Shown: positions 43,417 to 52,639, counted from the stretch's first letter. The stretch is 64,000 bases of DNA from Halorubrum sp. JWXQ-INN 858 (GCF_009806985.1 NZ_WUAX01000005.1:333373-397372), one strand, 5' to 3'. Notes: generated from the letters alone by a model not told the origin. Numbers and translations: made by a program.

Positions 43417-43471
43417 ACACCGAATCGAACGAACCGTACACCGAATCGAACGAACCGTACACCGAATCGAA
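43417..43471. repeat. 21-bp tandem repeat (2.6 copies)
   Basis: ACACCGAATCGAACGAACCG plus T repeats exactly at 43417-43437 and 43438-43458, with a partial third copy to 43471. It lies right after the DUF6149 gene and about 20 bases before the palindromic promoter of the next gene. Confidence 0.93.
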
Positions 43472-43491
43472 AACGCTTCACTCCGGCACCC

Positions 43492-43506
43492 ACCCTTATA
43501 AAGGGT
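43492..43506 (+). promoter_or_regulatory. 15-bp palindrome overlapping a TATA box
   Basis: ACCCTTATAAAGGGT is a perfect inverted repeat (ACCCTT, centre ATA, AAGGGT) that includes TTATAAA. It is 18-32 bases before the ATG at 43524, so it is both the promoter and a likely operator. Confidence 0.75.
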
Positions 43507-43523
43507 CGCCGTGACGTCCCGGT

Positions 43524-44516
43524 ATGAACCGTGGACAGTCCTTCCTGTTGCTGCTCATCGGGACGGTCGCCCTCCTCACCCTGTTCATCGTGCTCCCGTT
43601 CGTCGAGTACGTGATCGCGTCGGTGATACTCGCGTACGTCCTCTACCCGATCCACGACCGGTTGGAGGAACGGATCGGGGCGATGCCGTCGGCGATCGCG
43701 CTCATCGCCGCCTCGATCGTCGCCGTGATCCTCCCGCTCGCGTACATCTCGTCGGTGTTCGTTCGGGACCTCACGGCGATCGCGAGCGGGGAGACCGACC
43801 TCGACGTCGCCGCGATCGAGGCCCGGATCGCCGAACTGACCGGCGAGGAGATCGAGATCGCGACGTGGCTCGCGAGCGCCGGACAGGTGCTCCTGGAGTC
43901 GCTCTTCGGCGGGGTCGGCGAGGTGTTCGCGGGCGTGTTGCGGGCGTCGCTCGGGGCTGCGCTGTCGCTGTTCCTGCTGTACTACGTTCTCCGAGAGGGC
44001 CCGGAGTTCGTCGCGTGGGTCCGGGAGCTCGTGCCGCTGCCCGACGACGTCACCGACGGGCTGTTCGCGAAGATCGACGCGACGACGTGGGGGGTCGTGA
44101 TCGGACACATCTCCGTCGCGCTGTTGCAGGCGGTGGTCGCGGGGGTCGGCCTCTGGGTGGCGGGGATCCCGAACGTCGTGTTCTGGACGTTCGTGATGGC
44201 CGTGCTCGCGCTGTTGCCGCTCATCGGCGCGTTCCTCGTGTGGGGGCCCGCCGCGGTGTACCTCGTCGTCGTCGACGAGGTCACGGCCGGCGTCCTGCTC
44301 GCGGTGTACGGGATCGCGATCGTCTCGATGGTCGACAACTACGCCCGCCCGATCGTCATCGACAAGCAGGCACATCTCAACCCGGGAATCATCCTCGTCG
44401 GCGTGTTCGGCGGCATCTACTCGATCGGCTTCACCGGCCTCTTCGTCGGCCCCATCGTCATCGGGGTGCTCGCCGCGACGCTGGAGACGTTCCGCGAGGA
44501 GTACGACGCGATCTGA
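43524..44516 (+). CDS. AI-2E family transporter (UPF0118)
   Basis: A 330-residue membrane protein with about 8 helices of the AI-2E/UPF0118 (PerM) family. Members export or exchange small molecules; some act as Na+/H+ antiporters, and a true autoinducer role is not proven. The N-terminal helices (LLLLIGTVALLTLFIVLPFVEYVIASVILAYVLYPIHDRLEERIG), a central soluble loop (about 85-125), and the diagnostic C-terminal block VDNYARPIVIDKQAHLNPGIILVGVFGGIYSIGFTGLFVGPIVIGV are all present. The ATG follows a palindromic TATA. Confidence 0.93.
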   Translation: MNRGQSFLLLLIGTVALLTLFIVLPFVEYVIASVILAYVLYPIHDRLEERIGAMPSAIALIAASIVAVILPLAYISSVFVRDLTAIASGETDLDVAAIEARIAELTGEEIEIATWLASAGQVLLESLFGGVGEVFAGVLRASLGAALSLFLLYYVLREGPEFVAWVRELVPLPDDVTDGLFAKIDATTWGVVIGHISVALLQAVVAGVGLWVAGIPNVVFWTFVMAVLALLPLIGAFLVWGPAAVYLVVVDEVTAGVLLAVYGIAIVSMVDNYARPIVIDKQAHLNPGIILVGVFGGIYSIGFTGLFVGPIVIGVLAATLETFREEYDAI

Positions 44517-44560
44517 ACGGACGACGCGCGCGGATTGTCGGCGGCGACGACGGGGGCGGA

Positions 44561-45931
44561 TCAGCCGTCGGCGTCGATCGCCCGGTCGGCCGCCGCGTCC
44601 GCGCGATCGACCGCCGCGTCCGTGCGACCGACCGCCGCGTCCGCCGCCTCGAACCCCGCGACGATCCCGCCGTTCAGCGAGCGCTCGGGGTACTGCGCCC
44701 GGCTCGCCATCCCCGCGTAGTAGACGCCCGGCGATCCCGCCGCGGCGAGGTCGGTCGGCACGATGGCGTCGCGATACCCCCGCTCGTAGACGGGCGCGGC
44801 GCGCGGGTTCCGAGCGATCCGAAACGCCGACACCGCCCCGCGATCGAACGCGGGAAAGAGGTCCTCGATCCCGGCGAGCCAGCGCTCCCGGAGCGCCGCG
44901 TCGTCGTCCGTCCAGTTCGGCTCGTCGGGCGACTGGACGTAGCTCGCGACGTACAGCAGGTGGTCGCCGCCGTACCGCTCGGGCGGCACGAAGTTCGTGT
45001 GCTCGATGAGCGCGCCGAACGGGGCGTCGTCGGCGACGTTGAGCCAGTAGGTGTCCGTCAGCGGCTCGTCCAGCGTGACGACCGCACACACCGCGCCCTG
45101 GAAGTCGATCGCACACGTGTACCCCGTCAAGTCGGTCAGGACGTTCGGCATCGCGGCGACCACGACGCCGTCAGTGTCGTGGGTTTCCGTCCCGGCGTCG
45201 GTCTCGACGGTCACCGACTCGACGCCGCCGGGGCCGGCGTCGAGCCCCGTCACGCGCGCGTTCGTCGTGATCACGTCCTCGCCGACGGCGTCGACGAGCG
45301 CGTCGAGCAGGACCGCGACGGAGCCGTCGAAGTAGCCCAACACCTCCCCGCGGAGGAGGTCGCGCTCGCCGCGGAACTTCACCCGGCCGAGCAGCCACGC
45401 CGCGGAGACGTCGTCGACGCGGTCGCCGAACTTCGCGTCGAGCAAGGGCTCGAAGAACCCGTCGTACACCCCCTGGGTCGTGTGCTCCACGATGAACTCC
45501 CGGACGGGGACGTCCTCGAAGTCCGCGAGGTCGTCGTACGTCCCGAACCGGGGGCGGCCTCCGCGAACGTCGATCCCCTGTGTGAGAAGCGCCAGCCGGA
45601 GCTTGTCGTAGAGGCTCATCCCGGGGTACGCGAGGATCTCCCACGGCTTGTCGAGCGGGTGGACGACGCCGTCGAGGTAGTAGGCGTTCTCGCCGATCCG
45701 CCACTCGAGACGGTCGCCGACGCCGAGCTCGTCGGCGAGCTCGACGATCGTCTCCTCGGAGCGCGAGAGGTGGTGGTAGAACCGCTCGATGGGGTCGCCG
45801 GCGGTGTCGTACAGCGCCGCGAGCCCGCCGACGGCGTCGGACGCCTCGAAGACGCGGACCTCGTGGCCCCGTGATCGGAGCCGATAGGCCGCCGCGAGCC
45901 CGGCGATCCCGCCGCCGACGACTGTGTACAT
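44561..45931 (-). CDS. FAD-dependent amine-oxidase-like oxidoreductase
   Basis: A 456-residue flavoprotein of the protoporphyrinogen oxidase / phytoene desaturase / amine oxidase superfamily. N-terminal YTVVGGGIAGLAAAYRLRSRGHEVRVFEASDAVGG is the dinucleotide-binding fingerprint; FYHHLSRSEETIVELADELG, PGMSLYDKLRLALLTQG and GVYYAGMASRAQYPERSLNGG mark the rest. It may act on sugars, carotenoids or porphyrins; nearest in pattern are UDP-sugar mutase-like enzymes of glycan loci, but no glycan genes are adjacent. The C-terminal 30 residues carry Ala/Asp/Arg repeats. Start ATG 45931; minus-strand CACTTACC is a weak TATA. Confidence 0.9.
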   Translation of the reverse strand: MYTVVGGGIAGLAAAYRLRSRGHEVRVFEASDAVGGLAALYDTAGDPIERFYHHLSRSEETIVELADELGVGDRLEWRIGENAYYLDGVVHPLDKPWEILAYPGMSLYDKLRLALLTQGIDVRGGRPRFGTYDDLADFEDVPVREFIVEHTTQGVYDGFFEPLLDAKFGDRVDDVSAAWLLGRVKFRGERDLLRGEVLGYFDGSVAVLLDALVDAVGEDVITTNARVTGLDAGPGGVESVTVETDAGTETHDTDGVVVAAMPNVLTDLTGYTCAIDFQGAVCAVVTLDEPLTDTYWLNVADDAPFGALIEHTNFVPPERYGGDHLLYVASYVQSPDEPNWTDDDAALRERWLAGIEDLFPAFDRGAVSAFRIARNPRAAPVYERGYRDAIVPTDLAAAGSPGVYYAGMASRAQYPERSLNGGIVAGFEAADAAVGRTDAAVDRADAAADRAIDADG

Positions 45932-45960
45932 ACCGAAAGACAGGACCCGAGGCCGGTAAG

Positions 45961-46078
45961 TGCGTTGTGGAGTCCGACGCTCCGTCTCCGCTCCGTCCCG
46001 TCCCGTCCTCCGCCCCCGCTCCGCCCCGTCCCGTCCTCCGCTCCCCGATCCGCTCTGCCCTGCTCCGCTCCACCCGTC
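45961..46078. repeat. Pyrimidine-rich tract with CCGCTCC repeats
   Basis: The plus strand from about 45970 to 46078 is strongly C/T biased with repeated CCGTCC, CCGCTCC and CCGCCCC words. It lies in the divergent spacer between the flavoprotein and tspO and could adopt unusual DNA structure. No gene fits it. Confidence 0.6.
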
Positions 46079-46121
46079 ACGCCCGTCGGTGCTTAAGTGG
46101 ATCTCGCCCGACTGATCGCAT

Positions 46122-46688
46122 ATGAGTCCTCCGTCCCGCACCGCCGGGCCGCTCGACCGCCGGGACGCCCTCAGGATGGCCCTCGCGGCCGTCGCCGTCA
46201 ACGCGATCGGCGCGTTCGGCGTGCCGTTTACGACGCCGGACGCGGCGTGGTTCGTCGCCGCGGAGCTCCCGCCGTACTACCCGCCGAACTGGGCCTTCGG
46301 CGTCGTCTGGCCGGTGCTGTACGCGCTGTTGGGCGTCGCCGCGGTGTTGGTCCACCGCGAGGGCCGCGCCCGCGACGCCGCCGCTGGGATCGACGCCGCG
46401 CGGATCGACCGGATTCGAGGGCTCGTCCCACGGGACCGTGAGGCTCGGGTCGCGCTGGCGCTGTTCGGCGTCCAGCTCGCCGTCAACGTCGCCTGGTCGC
46501 CCGTCTTCTGGGGGCTCCGCCGGGTCGACCTCGGACTGGTCGTGCTCGTCGTGTTGTTCGCGCTCGTCGTCGCCACCGCCGTCGCCTTCGCGCGCGTCGA
46601 CCGGCGGGCCGCCGCCCTCCTCGTCCCGTACCTGCTGTGGATCGCCTTCGCGACGGCGCTGAATTACGGGATCTGGGCGCTGAACTGA
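46122..46688 (+). CDS. tspO: TspO/MBR family membrane protein
   Basis: A 188-residue tryptophan-rich sensory protein (TspO/peripheral benzodiazepine receptor) with five helices. PPYYPPNWAFGVVWPVLYALLG in the second helix is the hallmark, followed by LALFGVQLAVNVAWSPVFWGLRRVDLGLV and VPYLLWIAFATALNYGIWALN. It binds porphyrins or other tetrapyrroles and may modulate stress responses. A 30-residue polar loop (about 80-105) is larger than in bacterial TspO. GCTTAAGTG (about 46089-46097) is the TATA candidate. Confidence 0.94.
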   Translation: MSPPSRTAGPLDRRDALRMALAAVAVNAIGAFGVPFTTPDAAWFVAAELPPYYPPNWAFGVVWPVLYALLGVAAVLVHREGRARDAAAGIDAARIDRIRGLVPRDREARVALALFGVQLAVNVAWSPVFWGLRRVDLGLVVLVVLFALVVATAVAFARVDRRAAALLVPYLLWIAFATALNYGIWALN

Positions 46689-46694
46689 CCCCGG

Positions 46695-48665
46695 CTACGC
46701 CGAGTAGCCGGCCAGCCCGTCGAGGAGCCCCGCGACGTCGTCGGGGTCGTCGAGCAGGGTCGCGAGCGACGCGACGGCCTCCCGCTCGATCCGGTCGGGG
46801 GCCGCGCGGACGACGACCGCCTGCTCGCCGAGCGGAACGAAGCCGCAGCCGAGGCGGTCGGCGGTCGCGCGGAGGCCGAGCCCCACGTCGGCGTCGCCCG
46901 CCGACACCTTGCGGGCGGGGCTCTCGAAGGCACGGAGACCGAGACCATACCCGTCGATCCGGTCGGCGAGCGCCGTGCGATCGGTCGAGCGCTCCGCGGC
47001 GAGTCCGTCGAGCGCGTCGTCGAACGCGCGGCGGAGCCCCGCGTCCGGCGGCCGGTTGACGAACCGGAGGTCGCGGTCGACGAGGTCCGCGAGCCCCGCC
47101 ACCGACGTCGGGTTCCCGCCGGGGACGACGAGCCCCCACTCGCGGTCCCAGCCGCCGAGCGCGACGCTGTCGACCTCGCGGTCGGTCGGGCCGGCCGTCA
47201 CGGCGACGTCCGGGACCCCGTCGCGCAGGCGTCGGAGCCCTTCCCGGGAGCCGACGGGGAGGTATCGGGGGTTCGCGAGCCGGTCGAGCAGCCGGTTGAG
47301 CGCCGGGTCGTCCTCGCCGACGCCGAGCAGGGTCGGCGGGCGGACGTCAGGCGAGAACAGCCGGACCGAGACGGCTTCCCCGGCGTCGAGGTACTCGGTG
47401 TCGGGGTCGACGGCGACGACGCCGTCGGCCTCGACGAGGCTCGTCGTCGCGCCGGAGCCCTTGTCGACGGGATAGACGATCGGGAGGTCGGGGTCGCCGG
47501 CCCGCGCGTCGGCCGCGGGTCCCGCCCCGAGGTCGAGCAGGCCGACGGGCATCAGCCGGAGCCGGCCCTCGCCGTAGCGCTCGCGGCGGGCCATCCGTCC
47601 CTCGACGGTCGCGGTCCGGGGCTCCGGCTGGCCGGCCGCCGCGCGGACCGCGGGCGCGACGAACGTCCGGAAGATCGTGAGCGCGGAGACGGGATAGCCC
47701 GGCAGCCCGACGTACGCCGACTCCCCGCCGTCCCCGCGGTCGAGCCGCCCGACCAGCATCGGCTTGCCCGGTTTGACCGCGACGCCGTGGAGCAGGAGAT
47801 CGCCGCGCTCCTCGATCACGCGGTAGATGACGTCGACCGCGCTCGCGGACGTGGAGCCCGACGAGAGCACGAGGTCACACTCGTCGGCGGCGGTCCGGAG
47901 CAGCCGCTCCATCTCCGTGTAGTCGTCGCCGGCGTGCGGGTAGAGGACCGGCTCGCCGCCCGCCTCGGCCACGCCGGCCGCGATCGTCGTCGAGTTGACG
48001 TCGTAGATCTCCCCGCGGCCCGGATCGATCGCCTCGCCCGGCCGGACGAGCTCGTCGCCGGTCGAGACGATCCCGACGGTCGGGCGGCCCCGGACCGGGA
48101 CCTCGTCGACGCCGAGCGCCGAGAGGAGCCCGATCTCGCGGGGCGTCAGCCGCGTTCCGGGGCCGAGCGCTCGTGCGCCCGCCGCGATGTCGGCGCCCGC
48201 CGCCATCACGTGGTCGCCCGGAGCGACCGCCGTCCGGACCGCGATCCGGTCGGGGGCGGCGTCGGCCGGCGTCCCCGCCTCGCGGACCTCGTCGGTCCGC
48301 TCGACCATCACGACCGCGTCCGCCCCGTCCGGCATCACCGCTCCGGTCGAGACCTCCGCGCACGTCCCGGGCTCGACGGTCACGTCGGGGGCGGCCCCCG
48401 CGTGGACCGCGCCGATCAGCTCGAGCTCGGCGGGGTCCGACTCGTCGGCTCCGAACGTGTCCCGGCCGCGGACGGCGTAGCCGTCCATCGACGCCCGATC
48501 GAACCCGGGAACGTCGATGTCGGCGTCGACCCGCTCGGCGAGGACGCGCCCGCGGGCGTCCGACAGCGGGACCGACGTCGGGTCCGGGGAGAGGTCGAGC
48601 GAGGCGATCGCCTCGCGGGCGGCGTCGGGTTCCGCGAGGTCGCGGAACTCCTTGCGGTCGCTCAT
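46695..48665 (-). CDS. MoeA-PBP fusion protein (molybdopterin biosynthesis)
   Basis: A 656-residue two-domain protein. Residues 1 to about 410 are a MoeA-type molybdopterin molybdotransferase with VPGFDRASMDGYAVR, GAVMPDGADAVVMVERTDEV, STGDELVRPGEA and SSGSTSASAVDVIYRV near the molybdopterin site. The remainder is a solute-binding (PBP, LysR/ModE-effector-like) domain with NRLLDRLANPRYLPVGSREGLRRLRDGVPDVAVTAG and AGDADVGLGLRATADRLGCGF, commonly fused to MoeA in archaea and thought to sense molybdate or tungstate. Its start overlaps the stop of the other moeA (ATGA). Confidence 0.95.
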   Translation of the reverse strand: MSDRKEFRDLAEPDAAREAIASLDLSPDPTSVPLSDARGRVLAERVDADIDVPGFDRASMDGYAVRGRDTFGADESDPAELELIGAVHAGAAPDVTVEPGTCAEVSTGAVMPDGADAVVMVERTDEVREAGTPADAAPDRIAVRTAVAPGDHVMAAGADIAAGARALGPGTRLTPREIGLLSALGVDEVPVRGRPTVGIVSTGDELVRPGEAIDPGRGEIYDVNSTTIAAGVAEAGGEPVLYPHAGDDYTEMERLLRTAADECDLVLSSGSTSASAVDVIYRVIEERGDLLLHGVAVKPGKPMLVGRLDRGDGGESAYVGLPGYPVSALTIFRTFVAPAVRAAAGQPEPRTATVEGRMARRERYGEGRLRLMPVGLLDLGAGPAADARAGDPDLPIVYPVDKGSGATTSLVEADGVVAVDPDTEYLDAGEAVSVRLFSPDVRPPTLLGVGEDDPALNRLLDRLANPRYLPVGSREGLRRLRDGVPDVAVTAGPTDREVDSVALGGWDREWGLVVPGGNPTSVAGLADLVDRDLRFVNRPPDAGLRRAFDDALDGLAAERSTDRTALADRIDGYGLGLRAFESPARKVSAGDADVGLGLRATADRLGCGFVPLGEQAVVVRAAPDRIEREAVASLATLLDDPDDVAGLLDGLAGYSA

Positions 48666-49885
48666 TCGGTCACCTCCCAGAGCTCGACGTCGACGGCCTC
48701 GCCGGCGTCGATCCCCTCCCGTGGCTCGGGGACGACGACCCAGCCGGTCGCGAGCGCGACGCTGGAGAGGACCCCGGACCCGCCCGCGCGGGTGGGCGTC
48801 GCGACCGGGAGGTCGTCGCCGTCCGCCGGCTCCAGACGGACCCGCGCGAAGGTCCGAGTCCCCGGCTCGCTGGCGACCTTCCGCGTGAGCGTCGCCCGTC
48901 GGGTCGGAAACGGCGCGGCGTGGGTTCCGGCGACGCGCTTCTGTACGGGACGGAGGAACTGCGCCGCGTTGACGATACAGGCGACGGGGTAGCCGGGCAG
49001 CGAGACGACCGGCGTGTCGTCGACGACGCCGAGACAGACCGGGTGGCCGGGCTTGAGCGCGACCCCGTGGACGAGCACCTCGCCGAGGCCGTCGACGACC
49101 TCCGGGAGCAGGTCGCGCTCGCCGACCGAGGAGCCGCCGGTCGTGACGACGACGTCCGCGTCGAGGTCGCGCTCGATCGCGTCCGCGAGCGCCGCCTCGT
49201 CGTCGGTGACGACGTCGCGATAGCGGACCTCACCGCCCCAGCGCTCGACGAGCCGCGAGACGGTGAGCCCGTTCGTCTCGATCACCTCGCCGGGGTCGGG
49301 GTCCGCCTGGACCAGTTCCTCGCCGGTCGGAAGGACCGCGACCGTGGGCGGTTCCGCCACCGCGACCGACCCGAGCCCGACTGATTTACACAGCCCCAGG
49401 TCGGACGGCCGGAGCGTGTGGCCCGGCTCGTAGAGCCGCTGGCCCGCCTCGACGTCCTCGCCGGCCGCGCCCACGTTCTCGCCGGCGGCGACCGCGTCGA
49501 ACGCCTCCACCTCGTCGGCGACCTCCTCGACGTGTTCGATCATCACCACGGCGTCCGCTCCCTCGGGGAGGTCGCTGCCGGTGTGGACCCGGGCCGCCTC
49601 GCCCGGCCCGACCGCCCCGTCGGTCGCGCGGAGGACGGCCGGCGACCGGTCCGAGGCCCCGAAGGTGTCCGCGGCCCGAACGGCGTAGCCGTCCATGGCG
49701 GCGCGGTCGTAGCCGGGGACGGGGGCCGGGGCGTCGATCGGGTCGGCGACGACCCGCCCGTCCGCGTCCGCGACGGGGACCGACTCGGTCCGCCCGTGCG
49801 GCTCCGCGGCGTCAAGCAGGGTCGTCAGCGCGTCGTCGACCCGGGTCCGTCGTTTGAACCCGGCTTCGCGTCTGTCGTGACTCAT
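48662..49885 (-). CDS. moeA: Molybdopterin molybdotransferase MoeA
   Basis: A 407-residue MoeA, which inserts molybdate into adenylylated molybdopterin. Blocks: VPGYDRAAMDGYAVRAADTFG, GSDLPEGADAVVMIEHVEEV, LPTGEELVQ, VVTTGGSSVGERDLLPEV (molybdopterin/AMP site) and SLPGYPVACIVNAAQFLRP. Haloarchaea often have two MoeA copies, one for molybdenum and one for tungsten. It overlaps the MoeA-PBP fusion by four bases and is first in the pair. Start ATG 49885; no clear TATA. Confidence 0.95.
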   Translation of the reverse strand: MSHDRREAGFKRRTRVDDALTTLLDAAEPHGRTESVPVADADGRVVADPIDAPAPVPGYDRAAMDGYAVRAADTFGASDRSPAVLRATDGAVGPGEAARVHTGSDLPEGADAVVMIEHVEEVADEVEAFDAVAAGENVGAAGEDVEAGQRLYEPGHTLRPSDLGLCKSVGLGSVAVAEPPTVAVLPTGEELVQADPDPGEVIETNGLTVSRLVERWGGEVRYRDVVTDDEAALADAIERDLDADVVVTTGGSSVGERDLLPEVVDGLGEVLVHGVALKPGHPVCLGVVDDTPVVSLPGYPVACIVNAAQFLRPVQKRVAGTHAAPFPTRRATLTRKVASEPGTRTFARVRLEPADGDDLPVATPTRAGGSGVLSSVALATGWVVVPEPREGIDAGEAVDVELWEVTE

Positions 49886-49978
49886 ACCCGATCGTTCCCG
49901 TTCCGCGTGCAAAAAGTCGCTCCCTCGGCGACCGACGGGCTGTCGCCGCGTTCCTGCTTATCAACGTCCGCCGGCGTC

Positions 49979-50323
49979 CTACGCGAACACGACGAAGCGG
50001 AACAGCCACAGCGTCGCCATGCCGACGCCGATCGTCGCGAAGACGTCCTCGGTCCGCCAGGCGACGACGCCGGCGACGACGCCGGCGATCAGCCGCTCGT
50101 CCGCCAGCGTCGCGAGGGCCGTCGGCCGTATCGTCACCAGATCGGGGACGACGAGCGCCGCGAGCACGGCCGGCGGGACGTATCGGAGCGGGCGGCTCAC
50201 CCGCGGCGGCACCTCGTCTATCCGGCCGAACAGGTGGATGAAGGAGACGCGGAAGCCGTACGTCGCGAGCCCGATGAGCGCGACGGCGACCCAGATCCGG
50301 AGGTCGCTCATCACGGCCGTCAC
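49979..50323 (-). CDS. azlD: Branched-chain amino acid transport protein AzlD
   Basis: A 114-residue four-helix protein, the small subunit of the AzlCD branched-chain amino acid exporter. WVAVALIGLATYGFRVSFIHLF and RPLRYVPPAVLAALVVPDLV are typical. The GTG at 50323 overlaps the azlC stop (GTGA); an ATG at 50311 is the alternative. Confidence 0.92.
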   Translation of the reverse strand: MTAVMSDLRIWVAVALIGLATYGFRVSFIHLFGRIDEVPPRVSRPLRYVPPAVLAALVVPDLVTIRPTALATLADERLIAGVVAGVVAWRTEDVFATIGVGMATLWLFRFVVFA

Positions 50324-50994
50324 GCGACCACCTCCTCGGCGATCACGCCCGCGAGGATCCCCACGCCCGCGCCGACGAGCAGCCCGAGGTTGAAGGGAAC
50401 GCCGGCCGCGAGGAGCGCGCCCGTTCCGCCGAGGACGCCCGCGATCGTCGAGGGGCGGTCCTTCATCGCGGGCACGAGCAGCGCGAGGAAGACGAGCGGC
50501 ACGGCGAACGTGAGTCCCCACGACTCGGGGACACCCGCGCCGACCACGACGCCGGTCACCGTCCCGATCACCCAGACGATCCAGAGCGGGACCGCGGCAC
50601 CGACGTAGTAGCGCCAGCGGCTCCGGCGGTCGTCGTCGGAGAACTCCGCGACCGACAGGGCGTACGCTTGGTCGGTGAGCAGGTACGCGAGCGCCGCGCG
50701 GGTCCGGCGACCGTAGCGGGCGAAGTGCGGCGCGATCGACGCCGAGTACATCACCATTCGGAGGTTGATCACGACGGCGGTGCCGACGACGACGGCGAGC
50801 GGCGCGTTCTCCCCGATCAGTTCGAGCGCGGCGAGCTGGGAGGCCCCCGCGAACACGATCACCGACATCCCGACCGCCTGTCCGAGGTCGAGGCCGGCCT
50901 CGACGGAGGCGATGCCGGCGACCAGCGCGAACGGGACGATCCCGAGCAGCAGCGGGGCGACGTCGCGGGTCCCGGCCCGGAAGTCCTCGTGCAT
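50320..50994 (-). CDS. azlC: Branched-chain amino acid transport protein AzlC
   Basis: A 224-residue membrane protein with about six helices, the large subunit of AzlCD, which exports valine, leucine or isoleucine and their analogues. GIVPFALVAGIASVEAGLDLGQAVGMSVIVFAGASQLAALELIG and VVINLRMVMYSASIAPHFARYGRRTRAALAYLLTDQAYALS are diagnostic. Start ATG 50994. It is upstream of azlD, with four-base overlap. Confidence 0.94.
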   Translation of the reverse strand: MHEDFRAGTRDVAPLLLGIVPFALVAGIASVEAGLDLGQAVGMSVIVFAGASQLAALELIGENAPLAVVVGTAVVINLRMVMYSASIAPHFARYGRRTRAALAYLLTDQAYALSVAEFSDDDRRSRWRYYVGAAVPLWIVWVIGTVTGVVVGAGVPESWGLTFAVPLVFLALLVPAMKDRPSTIAGVLGGTGALLAAGVPFNLGLLVGAGVGILAGVIAEEVVA

Positions 50995-51051
50995 ACGTTC
51001 GAGGCGGACGCGCCGTGACAAGTCGCTGTCGGATCGCCGGTCGTTCGCTCC

Positions 51052-51921
51052 TTACTCGCGGGGGTACTGCGGCTCGTCGTGTTTCGCGGCGAGGTAGTCG
51101 GCGTGTTCGAGCTTCGTCGTCGCCTTCCGGAACGTGCCAAGCAGCGAGTGGACCTCGCGTTCGGTCGGGTGCGTCCGACCGAGCAGCCGGCGCATCAGCA
51201 GCTCGTTCTTCCCGCGGCGGTGGGGTCGCTGTCCGGTCGCCTCGAGGAACTCCGAGAAGTACTCGTGGAAGCGCTCGACGTCGGGCTCGTCCGCGCGGGT
51301 GACCGTCGTGTCGGGCTGTTGCGTCCGGGAGACGGTCAGGTCGCGGAGCTCGTACAGCAGGACGGTGGCGGCCTGTCCGAGGTTCAACACGGGGTAGTCG
51401 GCGGCGGCGGGGATCGAACACACCTCGTCGAGCCGGCGGAGCTCGTCGTTGTTGAGCCCGCGCCCCTCGCGGCCGAAGACGATGGCGGTGGGCGCGTCGA
51501 TCGTCCGCAGCGACTCCCGGAGCTCGACGGGGGTCTTGAACGGGAACCGCTCGTGGCTCCGGTCGTCCTCCCCGGTGATCGCGGTGGTGCCGACCGTGTG
51601 GTAGTTCTCGACGACCTCGTCGAACGTCACCTCGTCGGCGTTCGGCAGGACGTCCTCGCGGGCGTGGCCCGCGAAGCCGTACGCCTCGCCGTCCTCCGCG
51701 AGCTCCGGCGGGTTCACGAGCTTGAGGTCCGTGAGCCCGAAGTTCTTCATCGCCCGCGCGATCGTTCCGACGTTGCCCGGCGTCTCCGGCTCGACCACGA
51801 CGACGACCGGGAGGGGGGATCCGGTGTGGGTCGTGCGGTCGTCGACCCGCGTCGCTTCGCCGTTCCGCGCCGGTTCGCCGTTTCCTGGCGCTTCGCCGTT
51901 CCGCGTCGGCTTCTCGCTCAT
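51052..51921 (-). CDS. SPOUT RNA methyltransferase (TrmJ/SpoU-like)
   Basis: A 289-residue SPOUT-fold methyltransferase, most similar to TrmJ-type tRNA 2'-O-methyltransferases. [37 protein letters not shown], the knot motifs [19 protein letters not shown] and [25 protein letters not shown] are present. The N-terminal 33 residues are a disordered Asn/Gly/Glu repeat ([12 protein letters not shown]). The C-terminal helical domain (about 215-289) resembles that of archaeal TrmJ, which methylates C32 of tRNA. Four-base overlap with the upstream gene. Confidence 0.92.
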   Translation of the reverse strand: MSEKPTRNGEAPGNGEPARNGEATRVDDRTTHTGSPLPVVVVVEPETPGNVGTIARAMKNFGLTDLKLVNPPELAEDGEAYGFAGHAREDVLPNADEVTFDEVVENYHTVGTTAITGEDDRSHERFPFKTPVELRESLRTIDAPTAIVFGREGRGLNNDELRRLDEVCSIPAAADYPVLNLGQAATVLLYELRDLTVSRTQQPDTTVTRADEPDVERFHEYFSEFLEATGQRPHRRGKNELLMRRLLGRTHPTEREVHSLLGTFRKATTKLEHADYLAAKHDEPQYPRE

Positions 51922-52505
51922 CGGTCGGACGGGTACTCGGTCGAGAGGTCGAGGTCCGCGAGGTCCTCCTCGCGGAGGCGGTCGTCCTCGTCGGGGGCCT
52001 CGACGCCGGCCAGCTCGCGGATGTCGATCCGGTCGCCGTCGAAGCCGCGCTCGAGCCGCTCCTGGAGCTCCCGTTGGTCCGGCGGGTCCGGGAGTCCGTC
52101 GGGGTCCTCATCGACGTGTTCGACCGAGCCGTACCCCTCGGGGGCCTCGTTGCCGGCGGCGACCCACTCGTGGAAGCGTTCGCCGAACTCGAGCGAGCCG
52201 GCGTACTCGTCGCCGCCCGCCTCGCGGAACCAGTAGAGGAACGTCGGTTCGTGCTCCGCACAGAGCAGGACCTCCCCGCGGGGCTCGCCGTAGACGACCG
52301 CCGCCTGGGTACACCGGTGGATCGCCGCCTCGCCGTGATCGAGGTAACAGACGTCACACGGCTCCTCGACGAGCTTGGTCAGCCTGACGAGCCGCTCGCG
52401 CGGCTCGTCGGGGACCTCGTCGAGCGGCTTCAACTCGCCGTCGCCCGTGAATATCTCGTCCTCGTCGAACCGCCATCCGCGGAGGCCGACGCTCACTTTC
52501 GCCAT
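51918..52505 (-). CDS. Haloarchaeal zinc-site protein, unknown function
   Basis: A 195-residue protein. Two CxxC/H-type sites ([16 protein letters not shown], then LLCAEHEP) suggest a zinc-binding module in the first half, followed by an acidic region ([17 protein letters not shown] ... [20 protein letters not shown]) and an acidic tail. The beginning, [19 protein letters not shown], is well ordered. It overlaps the TrmJ-like gene by four bases (ATGA), so the two form an operon; a role in RNA modification or translation is plausible but unproven. Confidence 0.8.
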   Translation of the reverse strand: MAKVSVGLRGWRFDEDEIFTGDGELKPLDEVPDEPRERLVRLTKLVEEPCDVCYLDHGEAAIHRCTQAAVVYGEPRGEVLLCAEHEPTFLYWFREAGGDEYAGSLEFGERFHEWVAAGNEAPEGYGSVEHVDEDPDGLPDPPDQRELQERLERGFDGDRIDIRELAGVEAPDEDDRLREEDLADLDLSTEYPSDR

Positions 52506-52639
52506 GGCCGCGGTTGGGCCGGAGCGGATAAAAGCGCGTCCTTCCGGCGTTCGCGGGGAGTCGAAGGCCTTCGGGCCGCGGGCTTCTCCACGGGGGCGTT
52601 CCGGGTTCCGGACGCGTCGGCGACCGGCGCGGCGGACCG

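Noticed and set aside
43417..43471. Possible CRISPR repeats
   Set aside because: The copies are directly tandem without spacers and only 2.6 in number.
50320..52357. Long minus-strand frame opposite to or overlapping azlC, the TrmJ-like gene and the zinc-site gene in another frame
   Set aside because: The known families occupy the other frame; this one is Arg/Pro-rich.
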